A stretch of 64,000 bases of DNA from Massilia sp. Root133 (GCF_001426525.1 NZ_LMEW01000035.1:1-64000); one strand, 5' to 3'. Positions 16,667 through 25,015 are shown, counted from the stretch's first letter. Numbers and translations are program-made. Notes: generated by a model not told the origin, from the sequence alone.

Positions 16667-17611
16667 ATGGACAACGAGATCCTGTTAGCCCAGCCGCGCG
16701 GCTTTTGCGCCGGCGTCGACCGTGCGATCGAGATCGTCGAGCGTGCCCTGCAGCAGTTCGGCGCGCCCATCTATGTGCGCCACGAAATCGTCCACAACGC
16801 CTACGTCGTCAACGACCTGCGCAACAAGGGCGCCATCTTCATCGAAGACCTGGACGACGTCCCGGCCGGCAACACGCTCGTGTTTTCCGCGCACGGCGTG
16901 TCGAAGGCCGTGCGCGAGGAAGCCGAATCGCGCGGCCTGAAGGTCTATGACGCCACCTGCCCGCTGGTCACCAAGGTGCACGTGGAAGTGGCCAAGATGC
17001 GCAAGCAGGGCGCCGAAATCGTCATGATCGGCCACGCCGGCCACCCGGAAGTCGAGGGCACGATGGGCCAGGCGGAGGAGGGCATGCACCTCGTCGAGAC
17101 GGTCGACGACGTGGCGAAACTGAACGTCGGCAATCCCGACCTGCTGGCCTATGTGTCGCAGACGACCTTGTCCGTCGACGACACCGCGGAGATCATCGCC
17201 GCGCTGAAGGCCCGTTTCCCGAACATCGTGGAGCCGAAGAAGGGCGACATCTGCTACGCGACGACGAACCGCCAGGAAGCCGTGAAATTCATGGCGCCGC
17301 AGGTGGAAGTCGTGATCGTCGTCGGCAGCCCGAACAGCTCCAATTCGAACCGCCTGCGCGAAGTGGCGGAAAAGAAGGGCACGCCGGCCTACATGGTCGA
17401 CAACGCCGCCGGCATCGATCCGGCCTGGATCGCCGGCAGGAAGCGCATCGGCGTCACGGCCGGTGCGTCGGCCCCGGAAGTGCTCGTGCAAGCCGTCATC
17501 GAGCGCCTGAAAGACCTGGGTGCCGCCAGCGTGCGCGCGCTCGAGGGCGTCGAAGAGAACGTCACGTTCCCGCTGCCCAAGGGCCTGGACGGCGGCAAGG
17601 CCGCGGCCTGA
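16667..17611 (+). CDS. ispH: 4-hydroxy-3-methylbut-2-enyl diphosphate reductase
   Basis: 314-residue iron-sulfur enzyme that makes IPP and DMAPP in the last step of the MEP isoprenoid pathway. The three cluster cysteines are visible in [16 protein letters not shown] (about 14), [12 protein letters not shown] (about 98) and [11 protein letters not shown] (about 197). [13 protein letters not shown] and [15 protein letters not shown] are conserved substrate-binding segments. The length is standard. It sits between fkpB and apt in one operon; apt begins 4 bp after its stop. Confidence 0.97.
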   Translation: MDNEILLAQPRGFCAGVDRAIEIVERALQQFGAPIYVRHEIVHNAYVVNDLRNKGAIFIEDLDDVPAGNTLVFSAHGVSKAVREEAESRGLKVYDATCPLVTKVHVEVAKMRKQGAEIVMIGHAGHPEVEGTMGQAEEGMHLVETVDDVAKLNVGNPDLLAYVSQTTLSVDDTAEIIAALKARFPNIVEPKKGDICYATTNRQEAVKFMAPQVEVVIVVGSPNSSNSNRLREVAEKKGTPAYMVDNAAGIDPAWIAGRKRIGVTAGASAPEVLVQAVIERLKDLGAASVRALEGVEENVTFPLPKGLDGGKAAA

Positions 17612-17615
17612 TCCA

Positions 17616-18158
17616 ATGAACGTATTCGACCTGCGCCCGCGCTCGCCCTCCGGTTTCGACACCGTTCCGCTGGAATTCTTCCAGGATTACCCGGAACCGG
17701 GCGTCAACTTCATCGACGTGGGCTGCGTCTTCGACAACCCGACCCACTGGCAGCTCGCCATCGACGCGCTGACCGAACGCACGGCCCACCTCGACGTCGA
17801 CTTCCTCCTCGCGATGGACGCGCGCGGCTTCATGCTCGCGGGCGCGCTCGCGTACCAGCGCGGCATCGGCTTCGCCATGGCGCGCAAGCCGGGCAAGCTG
17901 CCGGGCGCCGCGATCGGCATCGATTACCGCCGCGAGTACGGCAGCGCCACGATCGAGATCCAGCCGGAGCGCATCAAGGGCCAGCGCGTGCTGATCGTCG
18001 ACGACGTGCTGGCGACCGGCGGCACGATCGAGGCGGCCGCCACGCTGCTGCGCCGCATCGGCAAGGACGTGGTCGGCGCCGCCGCCCTGTTCGACGTCGC
18101 GTTTTTCAAGGACCAGCGCAACCTGACCATGCCGGTGGTGACCCTGCGCGACGTGTAA
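17616..18158 (+). CDS. apt: Adenine phosphoribosyltransferase-like protein
   Basis: 180-residue type I phosphoribosyltransferase. The PRPP loop is QRVLIVDDVLATGGTIEAA, and FLLAMDARGFMLAGALAYQRG plus MARKPGKLPG are the Apt-type segments for adenine and pyrophosphate binding. It salvages adenine to AMP. The N-terminus (MNVFDLRPRSPSGFD) is somewhat longer than E. coli Apt. The ATG at 17616 lies 4 bp after the ispH stop, so it is translationally linked to it. Confidence 0.85.
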   Translation: MNVFDLRPRSPSGFDTVPLEFFQDYPEPGVNFIDVGCVFDNPTHWQLAIDALTERTAHLDVDFLLAMDARGFMLAGALAYQRGIGFAMARKPGKLPGAAIGIDYRREYGSATIEIQPERIKGQRVLIVDDVLATGGTIEAAATLLRRIGKDVVGAAALFDVAFFKDQRNLTMPVVTLRDV

Positions 18159-18172
18159 GTCAGCCCCAAAAC

Positions 18173-18275
18173 CGTCGTTCCCGGCATTGCCGGAAACAAC
18201 TCCCTGCGCAGGCAGGGACCCAAGCTTGCATGCCGTCACGCTGCACTTGGGTTCCCGCCTTCGCGGGAACGACGA
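18173..18275. repeat. REP/BIME-like intergenic palindrome, copy A
   Basis: Outer arms GTCGTTCCCG and CGGGAACGAC form an inverted pair about 100 bp apart. Inside are the smaller hairpins CCCTGCgcaGGCAGGG and the pair CCAAG/CTTGG. The same outer and inner words recur at 22022-22147 and, in diverged form, at 32929-33151. It lies in the spacer after apt. Confidence 0.8.
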
Positions 18276-18318
18276 TTCCGATGTTATGATGACGCGCGGA
18301 ATTATGTTGCCTGGCTAG

Positions 18319-18346
18319 CGGCACTCGTACCACGGGTGCCGTTTTT
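18319..18346 (+). terminator. Terminator-like hairpin just upstream of livH
   Basis: CGGCAC (18319-18324) pairs with GTGCCG (18336-18341), followed by TTTTTGTT. It is 28 bp before livH and 160 bp after apt. It may end the fkpB-ispH-apt transcript or act as an attenuator in the liv leader. The sequence does not decide this. Confidence 0.55.
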
Positions 18347-18373
18347 GTTAGTTCGAAAGGAAACCACACAAGC

Positions 18374-19303
18374 ATGGAAACTTTTGTCCAACAGATCCTG
18401 AACGGGCTGGTGCTGGGCAGCATGTATGCGCTCGTCGCACTTGGCTACACGATGGTCTACGGCGTGCTCAACCTGATCAACTTCGCCCACGGCGACGTGC
18501 TGATGATCGGCGCCATGGTCGGCCTGTCGATCCTGAAATTGCTGGACGGCGTCTTCCCCGGCCTGCCCGGCGGCGTGCAGCTCGCCATCGCCATCGTCGG
18601 CGCCATCCCCGTCACGATGCTCGTGAACGTCCTCATCGAACGCATCGCCTACCGCCGCCTGCGCAACGCGCCGCGCCTGGCGCCGCTGATCACCGCGATC
18701 GGCGTGTCGATCCTGCTGCAGACGTTCGCCATGATGATCTGGGGCCGCAGCCCGCTGCCGTTCCCGCAACTGCTGTCGTCCGACCCGGTCAATGTCGGTG
18801 GCGCCGTGATCTCGCACACGCAGATCCTGCTGCTCGTGCTGGCCGCCGCCGCGATGGTCGGCCTCGTGTTCCTCGTCGAGAAGACCCGCATGGGCCGCGC
18901 GATGCGCGCCGTCGCCGAGAATCCGCGCGTGGCCGGGTTGATGGGTGTGGACTCCAACCGCGTCATCGTCGCCACGTTTGCCATCGGCGCCGCGCTGGCG
19001 GCCGTCGCCGGCGTGATGTGGGGCGCGAATTACGCATCGATCCAGTTCGCGATGGGCACCGTGCCGGGCATGAAGGCGTTCTCGGCGGCCGTGCTGGGTG
19101 GTATCGGCAATATCTACGGCGCCATGATCGGCGGGATCGTCCTCGGCATCATCGAGAGCCTCGGTGCCGGCTACATCGGCGACCTGACCGGCGGGTTCCT
19201 CGGCAGCCATTACCAGGACATCTTCGCGTTCATCGTGCTGATCCTCGTGCTGACCGTGCGTCCGTCCGGCATCATGGGCGAGCGCGTGGCCGACCGCGCG
19301 TAA
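18374..19303 (+). CDS. livH: Branched-chain amino acid ABC transporter, permease LivH
   Basis: 309-residue polytopic inner-membrane permease, with about eight hydrophobic segments, of the LivH/LivM family. The opening FVQQILNGLVLGSMYALVAL and LINFAHGDVLMIGAM are diagnostic, and the EAA-like loop region is RAVAENPRVAGLMGVD. It pairs with LivM to import leucine, isoleucine, valine or related amides. AAAGGAAACC precedes the ATG. It is the first gene of livHMGF; no periplasmic binding protein gene is present in the window. Confidence 0.95.
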   Translation: METFVQQILNGLVLGSMYALVALGYTMVYGVLNLINFAHGDVLMIGAMVGLSILKLLDGVFPGLPGGVQLAIAIVGAIPVTMLVNVLIERIAYRRLRNAPRLAPLITAIGVSILLQTFAMMIWGRSPLPFPQLLSSDPVNVGGAVISHTQILLLVLAAAAMVGLVFLVEKTRMGRAMRAVAENPRVAGLMGVDSNRVIVATFAIGAALAAVAGVMWGANYASIQFAMGTVPGMKAFSAAVLGGIGNIYGAMIGGIVLGIIESLGAGYIGDLTGGFLGSHYQDIFAFIVLILVLTVRPSGIMGERVADRA

Positions 19304-19314
19304 GGAAATCGCCC

Positions 19315-20520
19315 ATGTCTCTCCTGACTTTCGACACCGCCAACAAGCCGCGGCAATCGTACGCCAGCATGGCCGTGCTGCTGGCCGTGATGCTCATCTT
19401 CCCGTTCGCCGCCGCGCAGTTCGGCAACTCGTGGGTGCGCATCCTCGACATGGCGCTGCTGTACATCATGCTGGCGCTGGGCCTGAACATCGTCGTGGGC
19501 TTCGCCGGCCTGCTCGACCTCGGCTATATCGCGTTCTTCGCCGTCGGCGCGTACCTGACGGGCCTGCTGGCGTCGCCGCAGTTCGCCGCGCTGCTGGAAT
19601 CCATCGTGAACTACCACCCCGAACTGCAGGATGCCATCGTGCGCACCTTCGGCGAGGACGTGCGCACCAACGGTATCCATTTGTCCGTCTGGTTCGTCGT
19701 GCCGCTGGCCGGGTTGACGGCCGCGCTGTTCGGCGCGCTGCTCGGCGCCCCGACGCTGAAGCTGCGCGGCGACTACCTCGCCATCGTCACGCTGGGCTTC
19801 GGCGAGATCATCCGGATCTTCATGAACAACCTGAACGATCCGATCAATTTCACCAACGGCCCGCAAGGCATCAACCTGATCGATCCGATCCGGATCTTCG
19901 GCGTGTCGCTGGCCGGCGAGGCGGGCTCGCGCGCGACGGTGTACATCGGCGGCTTCGGCATCCCGTCCGTCAACGCCTATTACTTCCTGTTCCTGCTGCT
20001 GTGCATCGTGACGATCTTCATGACGAGCCGGTTGCAGCATTCGCGCCTGGGCCGCGCCTGGGTCGCGATCCGCGAAGACGAGATCGCCGCGAAGGCGATG
20101 GGCATCAACACCCGCAACGTCAAATTGCTCGCGTTCTCGATGGGCGCGTCGTTCGGCGGCGTGGCGGGCGCCATGTTCGCGGCTTTCCAGGGTTTTGTCT
20201 CTCCGGAATCGTTCTCGCTGACGGAATCCATCGCCGTGCTGGCGATGGTCGTGTTGGGCGGCATCGGCCACATCCCCGGCGTCGTGCTGGGCGGCGTGCT
20301 GCTGGCCGCGTTGCCGGAAGTGCTGCGCCATGTCGTCGAGCCGGCGCAGCAGGCGCTGTTCGGCAAGGTCGTCATCGAGGCCGAGGTGCTGCGCCAGCTG
20401 CTGTATGGCCTGGCCATGGTCTTGATCATGCTGAACCGTCCGGCGGGCCTGTGGCCGTCGCCGGTCAAGGAAGACCGCCCCAATGCGGCCATCGCCAAAG
20501 AGGAAGAGAGCGAGGCATGA
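19315..20520 (+). CDS. livM: Branched-chain amino acid ABC transporter, permease LivM
   Basis: 401-residue second permease of the liv system. LALGLNIVVGFAGLLDLGYIAFFAVGAYL and KLRGDYLAIVTLGFGEIIRI are the LivM hallmarks, and WVAIREDEIAAKAMGIN is the cytoplasmic coupling segment. The start at 19315 lies 11 bp after livH; a longer upstream frame is not homologous. The charged C-terminus (KEDRPNAAIAKEEESEA) overlaps the livG start by four bases (ATGA), indicating translational coupling. Confidence 0.95.
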   Translation: MSLLTFDTANKPRQSYASMAVLLAVMLIFPFAAAQFGNSWVRILDMALLYIMLALGLNIVVGFAGLLDLGYIAFFAVGAYLTGLLASPQFAALLESIVNYHPELQDAIVRTFGEDVRTNGIHLSVWFVVPLAGLTAALFGALLGAPTLKLRGDYLAIVTLGFGEIIRIFMNNLNDPINFTNGPQGINLIDPIRIFGVSLAGEAGSRATVYIGGFGIPSVNAYYFLFLLLCIVTIFMTSRLQHSRLGRAWVAIREDEIAAKAMGINTRNVKLLAFSMGASFGGVAGAMFAAFQGFVSPESFSLTESIAVLAMVVLGGIGHIPGVVLGGVLLAALPEVLRHVVEPAQQALFGKVVIEAEVLRQLLYGLAMVLIMLNRPAGLWPSPVKEDRPNAAIAKEEESEA

Positions 20521-21284
20521 GCAACATCCTGCTGAATATCTCCGGCGTCAATAAACGCTTCGGCGGCCTGCAGGCCCTGACGGACGTCGGCATCAAGATC
20601 ATGAAAGGCCAGATCTATGGCCTGATCGGCCCGAACGGCGCCGGCAAGACGACGTTCTTCAACGTGATCACGGGCCTGTATCAACCGGACACGGGCACGT
20701 TCGAGCTGGACGGCAAGCCGTATTCGCCATCGGCGCCGCATGCCGTCGCCAAGGCGGGCATCGCGCGCACGTTCCAGAACATCCGCCTGTTCGGTGAAAT
20801 GTCCGCGCTGGAAAACGTGATGGTGGGACGCCACGTGCGCACGCACCAGGGCGTGTTCGGCGCCATCTTCCGCCACGGCGCCGCGCGCCGGGAAGAGGCC
20901 GCGATCCGCGCCCGCGCGCAGGAGTTGCTGGACTTCGTCGGCATCGGGCAATTTTCCCAGCGCACGGCGCGCTTCCTGTCGTACGGCGACCAGCGCCGCC
21001 TGGAAATCGCCCGCGCGCTGGCGACGGAACCAAAGCTGCTCGCGCTGGACGAGCCCGCGGCCGGCATGAATGCGACGGAAAAGGTCGCGCTGCGCGAGTT
21101 GCTGGTCAAGATCCAGGGCGCGGGCATCACGATCCTGCTGATCGAACACGACGTGAAACTCATGATGGGGCTGTGCGACCGCATCTCGGTGCTGGAGTAC
21201 GGCAAGCTGATCGCGGAAGGGCTGCCGGCCGAGATCCAGAAGAACCAGGCCGTCATCGAGGCCTATCTCGGAGGTGCCGCTTGA
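20517..21284 (+). CDS. livG: Branched-chain amino acid ABC transporter, ATPase LivG
   Basis: 255-residue ABC ATPase. Walker A is GPNGAGKTTFF, the signature is FLSYGDQRRLEIARAL, Walker B is LLALDEPAAGMNATE and the switch His is in LLIEHDVKLMM. The C-terminal GLPAEIQKNQAVIEAYLG is characteristic of LivG. It couples ATP hydrolysis to LivHM. The ATG overlaps the livM stop, and its own TGA overlaps the TTG start of livF. Confidence 0.95.
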   Translation: MSNILLNISGVNKRFGGLQALTDVGIKIMKGQIYGLIGPNGAGKTTFFNVITGLYQPDTGTFELDGKPYSPSAPHAVAKAGIARTFQNIRLFGEMSALENVMVGRHVRTHQGVFGAIFRHGAARREEAAIRARAQELLDFVGIGQFSQRTARFLSYGDQRRLEIARALATEPKLLALDEPAAGMNATEKVALRELLVKIQGAGITILLIEHDVKLMMGLCDRISVLEYGKLIAEGLPAEIQKNQAVIEAYLGGAA

Positions 21285-22018
21285 AGCCCGATAACGTTCT
21301 GAAAATTTCGGGCCTGAAGGTGGCGTATGGCGGCATCAAGGCCGTCAAGGGCATCGACCTGGAGGTCGACCGTGGCGAACTCGTCACGCTGATCGGCGCC
21401 AACGGCGCGGGCAAGACGACCACGCTGAAAGCCATCACGGGCACGCTCCCGCCGTGCAAGGTGGAAGGCACGATCGCCTATCTCGGCCAGGCGCTGAACG
21501 CGACGCAGCACGCCACCAAGTCGTTCAAGCTCGTCGAGCAGAAGCTCGCGATGGTGCCGGAAGGCCGCGGCGTGTTCACGCGCATGACCATCCACGAAAA
21601 CCTGCTGATGGGCGCGTACACGCGCAACGACAAGGCGGCGATCGAGACCGACATCGAGAAGTGGTACACCGTGTTCCCGCGCCTGAAGGAGCGGTCCACC
21701 CAGCTGGCCGGCACGCTGTCCGGCGGCGAGCAGCAGATGCTGGCGATGGCGCGCGCGCTGATGTGCCATCCCACGCTGCTGTTGCTGGACGAGCCGTCGA
21801 TGGGTCTTGCGCCGATCATGGTCGAGAAGATCTTCGAGGTGATCCGCGACGTGTCGAAGCGGGGCATCACCGTCCTGCTCGTGGAACAGAACGCGAAGCT
21901 GGCGCTGCAGGCGGCGAACCGCGCTTATGTGATGGAGTCCGGTGCGATCACGATGACGGGGAATGCGCAGGACATGCTGCACGATCCGCGGGTGCAGGCG
22001 GCGTACTTAGGGGAATGA
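21281..22018 (+). CDS. livF: Branched-chain amino acid ABC transporter, ATPase LivF
   Basis: 245-residue second ABC ATPase. It has Walker A GANGAGKTTTL, signature TLSGGEQQMLAMARAL and Walker B LLLLDEPSMGLAPIM, the last being a LivF hallmark. The start codon is TTG at 21281, overlapping the livG stop (TTGA), with GGAGG eight bases upstream in the livG coding end. The weak start codon may set the LivG:LivF ratio through coupling. It is the last gene of the operon. Confidence 0.93.
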   Translation: MKPDNVLKISGLKVAYGGIKAVKGIDLEVDRGELVTLIGANGAGKTTTLKAITGTLPPCKVEGTIAYLGQALNATQHATKSFKLVEQKLAMVPEGRGVFTRMTIHENLLMGAYTRNDKAAIETDIEKWYTVFPRLKERSTQLAGTLSGGEQQMLAMARALMCHPTLLLLDEPSMGLAPIMVEKIFEVIRDVSKRGITVLLVEQNAKLALQAANRAYVMESGAITMTGNAQDMLHDPRVQAAYLGE

Positions 22019-22021
22019 ACG

Positions 22022-22147
22022 GACGTCGTTCCCGGCATTGCCGGAAACGACTCCCCGCGCAGGCGGGGACCCAATTTTGCTCGCGCTATCGAGAAGCTAA
22101 CAAACTTGGGTTCCCGCCAAGGCGGACGGCCAGTCCGGGAACGACGA
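22022..22147. repeat. REP/BIME-like intergenic palindrome, copy B
   Basis: This copy begins GTCGTTCCCGGCATTGCCGG and ends CGGGAACGACGAG, the same outer arms as the copy at 18173, with an inner CCCCGCgcaGGCGGGG hairpin. It lies directly after livF and before the phasin terminator, between convergent genes. Confidence 0.8.
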
Positions 22148-22156
22148 GTAGGCGCC

Positions 22157-22201
22157 AACAAAACAAACGGCCCGGAACCGCTTGCGCGGTCCGGGCCGTT
22201 C
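22157..22201 (-). terminator. Terminator of the phasin gene
   Basis: Read on the minus strand, AACGGCCCGGaCCG pairs with CGGttCCGGGCCGTT around a 6-nt loop, then TTTGTTTTGTT. It is 44 bp beyond the phasin stop. Confidence 0.85.
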
Positions 22202-22244
22202 GGCTTCCTGGGAGGAGGAAGCAGCGCTGTGTGATTGTTACAGC

Positions 22245-22820
22245 TTAGGCAGCAGCAGCCGAGTTGGCGGCAGCGCCAGCCTTGCGGGTGGCTTGCGTGA
22301 ACTGCGACACGGCGGCGTTCAGGTTCGATTCGATCGCCTCGACAGCCTGCTTGGTCGTCTTGGTGAACTGCTCGTAGCCGGCGTTGGCGTTGCTGATGGC
22401 GGTTTTCAGGGCCGAGACATAGGTCTCCGAACCGGCCGGGGCGTTCTTGGTCACTTCGTCGACCAGCGAGATCACCTTGCGGTTGACTTCGGCGAATTGG
22501 CTTTCAGCGGCTTTCGAGAATTCGGCGCCGGTGTCGGCGGCGATCGATGCCACCTGGCGGCTGTAGGCCAGGGCTTTTTCAGCAGCCGGTTGGGCTTGCG
22601 AAGCCGACACGGCGAAGAATTCCTGGGCATCCTTGACAGCCAGCAGCTGACGCGTGGTTGCCGACGAGTCTTCGAGGGCGGCCTTGACGGTGTTGATGTT
22701 CAGGTCCACCAGCTTTTCCACGCCTTCGAAAGTCTTGGAGGTCAGGGCCGAAAACAGGGCGAACTGGGATTCGAGGTTGGCTTTGGTCGCGTTCGAAAAC
22801 TGCTCAGGGAATGCAAACAT
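22245..22820 (-). CDS. phaP: Phasin-family protein (PHA granule associated)
   Basis: 191-residue helical, Ala-rich, cytoplasmic protein. It begins [18 protein letters not shown], and the phasin_2-type core spans [30 protein letters not shown] with further amphipathic helices. Phasins coat polyhydroxyalkanoate granules and limit their coalescence. The C-terminal AANSAAAA tail is common in the family. The gene is monocistronic, with its own terminator. A GGAGAACC site precedes the ATG. A strong inverted repeat (22861-22880) lies in its upstream region. Confidence 0.88.
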   Translation of the reverse strand: MFAFPEQFSNATKANLESQFALFSALTSKTFEGVEKLVDLNINTVKAALEDSSATTRQLLAVKDAQEFFAVSASQAQPAAEKALAYSRQVASIAADTGAEFSKAAESQFAEVNRKVISLVDEVTKNAPAGSETYVSALKTAISNANAGYEQFTKTTKQAVEAIESNLNAAVSQFTQATRKAGAAANSAAAA

Positions 22821-22860
22821 ATGGTTCTCCAGTAATGGATCGTTATGAACTTTTGCTTTT

Positions 22861-22880
22861 CAGGTGTCTTGGGACACCTG
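22861..22880. promoter_or_regulatory. Perfect inverted repeat upstream of phaP
   Basis: CAGGTGTC, a 4-base TTGG spacer, then GACACCTG, centred 50 bp upstream of the phasin start. No T-run follows on either strand, so it is not a terminator. It could be a 5'-leader hairpin or a repressor site. A PhaR link is speculation. Confidence 0.4.
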
Positions 22881-23143
22881 CATGGACCAGTGAAGCGGTG
22901 AAACAGGGAAAAACTCGGGACTGCTGGTAAAGCGCGTTGATTGTGCGCCGCAACATGAAGCCATTTTTCCCGGTTTTCGATTATGCGTCAAGCACTTTTG
23001 ATGCGTCGCACAATTCAACCGCACTCTCTTGCGTAAGATCAATGGATACAAACGTTTGCGCCATTTTTGTTTGCGCCGTTACAACACTTTAGTGCTTTGC
23101 AGCAAGCGCAAACGGGTAAGGTCAGCCATGTTAGACTTGCCGA

Positions 23144-24004
23144 ATGATCATTCGACCGATGCCGCTGTTTTTCGTTGTTCTCTGGAGCACCGGTTTCATC
23201 GCCGCGAAATACGGCTTGCCGTATGCGCCGCCGATGTCCTTCCTCATCCTGCGCTGCCTGGGCGCCGTCCTGATCCTGTTGCCCGTCGTGCTGTTGACGG
23301 GTGCCGCCTGGCCGCGCGGGCGCATTCGCCACGTGGCATTCGCCGGGCTGTTGCTGCAGGCAGGTTACCTGGGCGGTGTGTGGGGCGCGATCAAGCTTGG
23401 CATGCCGGCCGGGCTGTCCGCGCTGATCGTGGGCATGCAGCCGATCCTGACGGCCATCGCCGCGCCATTGATCGGCGAAAAGGTCCGGCCGCGCCAATGG
23501 CTGGGGCTGGGACTCGGGCTGTGCGGCGTCGGCCTCGTCGTGGCCGCGAAGATCCACCTGAACGGACTGGCCCCTGGCGCGATCGCGCTGTGCGTGCTGG
23601 CGCTGCTGTCGATCACGGCGGGGACGATGTACCAGAAGCGTTTCTGTCCGACATTCGACCTGCGTACCGGCACGGTGATCCAGTACGCGACGTCCGCGCT
23701 CGCGCTGCTGCCGTTCGCAGTGCTGCTGGAAGACTTCGGCCCGCATATGGAAAACATCCAGTGGACGCCGCAATTCCTGGGGGCGCTGCTGTGGGCGATC
23801 CTGGCGCTGTCGATCGGCGCCATCTTCCTGCTGTTCCGTCTCATCAGCCGCAACGACGCGACCCGCGTGACGAGTCTGCTGTACCTGACGCCGCCCACCA
23901 CCGCCCTGATGGCCTGGCTGATGTTCGGCGAGAAGCTCGGCATGCTCGGCCTGGCCGGGATGGTCGTCGCGGTGCTGGGCGTCGCATTCGTCGTCAAAAA
24001 ATAG
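23144..24004 (+). CDS. EamA/DMT-family transporter
   Basis: 286-residue inner-membrane protein with ten predicted helices in two EamA repeats, starting MIIRPMPLFFVVLWSTGFIAAKYGLPYAPP, the family's typical first helix. GMPAGLSALIVGMQPILTAI and LTPPTTALMAWLMFGEKL are the paired repeat motifs. Substrates of this family are metabolites or amino acids, and none can be assigned here. The nitroreductase gene starts 11 bp downstream, so the two are likely cotranscribed. Confidence 0.88.
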   Translation: MIIRPMPLFFVVLWSTGFIAAKYGLPYAPPMSFLILRCLGAVLILLPVVLLTGAAWPRGRIRHVAFAGLLLQAGYLGGVWGAIKLGMPAGLSALIVGMQPILTAIAAPLIGEKVRPRQWLGLGLGLCGVGLVVAAKIHLNGLAPGAIALCVLALLSITAGTMYQKRFCPTFDLRTGTVIQYATSALALLPFAVLLEDFGPHMENIQWTPQFLGALLWAILALSIGAIFLLFRLISRNDATRVTSLLYLTPPTTALMAWLMFGEKLGMLGLAGMVVAVLGVAFVVKK

Positions 24005-24015
24005 AAGGAGGCAGC

Positions 24016-24711
24016 ATGATCAGCAACGAACAACAACGCGCGGTGGACGCCGCCATCACCTCGCGGCGTTCGATCCGCGCGTACCTGGAGACGCCGGTCG
24101 CGCGCGAGGATATCGAAGCCATCCTGGAAGTGGCGGCGCGGGCGCCGTCCGGCACGAACACGCAGCCGTGGAAAGTCCACGTGCTGACGGGCGCCGCGAA
24201 GGCGCGTCTCTCCGACCGCATCCTGGCCGCCTACGCGGACCCGGCGCAGAACCGGGAACACGTCGAGGAGTACGCGTACTACCCGCGCGAGTGGGTGTCG
24301 CCGTTCGTCGACCGGCGCCGCAAGGTCGGCTGGGATTTATATGCGCTGCTGGGCCTCACGCGCGACAACAAGACCGGCATGGCGGCCCAGCACGGCCGCA
24401 ACTACCGCTTCTTCGACGCGCCCGTCGGCATGATCTTCACCATCGACCGCGTCATGGAGCAGGGCTCCTGGCTCGACTACGGCATGTTCCTGCAGAACAT
24501 CATGGTCGCCGCGCGCGGCCGCGGCCTCGACACGTGCCCGCAGGCCGCGTTCACGCAATTCCACCGCATCATTTCCGACGAGCTCGGTCTGCCCGAAAAC
24601 GAGATGATCGTGTGCGGCATGGCGCTCGGATTTGCCGACCTCGACAAGGTGGAAAATACCTTGGTCACGGAACGCGAACCGGTGTCGTCGTTCGCCCGTT
24701 TCGTGGACTAG
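24016..24711 (+). CDS. Nitroreductase-family oxidoreductase
   Basis: 231-residue FMN-dependent oxidoreductase. SRRSIRAYLETPVAREDIEAIL and ARAPSGTNTQPWKVHVL are the FMN-binding N-terminal motifs, and GLPENEMIVCGMALGFAD is the conserved C-terminal segment. Family members reduce nitroaromatics, quinones or enones with NAD(P)H; the natural substrate is unknown. The start at 24016 follows GGAGG. It shares an operon with the EamA transporter. The structured repeat at 24719 begins 8 bp after its stop. Confidence 0.88.
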   Translation: MISNEQQRAVDAAITSRRSIRAYLETPVAREDIEAILEVAARAPSGTNTQPWKVHVLTGAAKARLSDRILAAYADPAQNREHVEEYAYYPREWVSPFVDRRRKVGWDLYALLGLTRDNKTGMAAQHGRNYRFFDAPVGMIFTIDRVMEQGSWLDYGMFLQNIMVAARGRGLDTCPQAAFTQFHRIISDELGLPENEMIVCGMALGFADLDKVENTLVTEREPVSSFARFVD

Positions 24712-24718
24712 CACGAGA

Positions 24719-24837
24719 CGGACGTCGAATAACCTGCTGCGCGTTGCACTGTCGTTCTGCGATGCTCGCTGTACTACTCGTACAGCTGCGCTTCTCGAAC
24801 AATAGTGCTGCCGCTCGCGACGGTTCTTCGAGGTCCG
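24719..24837. repeat. Structured palindromic repeat, copy 1
   Basis: This 119-nt element can fold on itself along its whole length. Outer arms are CGGAC-g-TCGAA-t-AACC and GGTT-c-TTCGA-g-GTCCG. Inner arms are GCACT-N3-GTTC and GAAC-N3-AGTGC, and the apical stem GCTGTAC/GTACAGC closes a short loop. It is about 80% identical to the copy at 57235-57350. Substitutions and one-base indels fall in both partners of the arms, so pairing is preserved. It sits between the nitroreductase stop and pbpG. I do not recognise the family. Confidence 0.8.
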
Positions 24838-24877
24838 TGCGATACTTATTCTTGCAAGCTATTGAAAAACCAAGAGA

Positions 24878-24911
24878 TTTCTACAACGCATCTCGTTTTG
24901 CGTTGTAGAAA
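24878..24911. promoter_or_regulatory. 13-bp perfect inverted repeat upstream of pbpG
   Basis: TTTCTACAACGCA (24878-24890), an 8-nt spacer, then TGCGTTGTAGAAA (24899-24911). It is about 105 bp before the endopeptidase start. A-runs rather than T-runs follow on the plus strand, so it is not a usual terminator for the nitroreductase. It could be an operator or a leader hairpin. Confidence 0.5.
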
Positions 24912-25015
24912 AAAATGGGCGTAGATGGTACAGTCGTCGGGTGCGCACTTGCGCTCCCTACGTCATCCGCTACACTGCATTTAGTGCTCTTCAGTTCGCG
25001 TTCAAGGATTTTCAG

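Noticed and set aside
24878-24911. The inverted repeat as a terminator of the nitroreductase gene
   Set aside because: On the plus strand the T-run precedes the stem and A residues follow, so it does not fit intrinsic termination in that direction.
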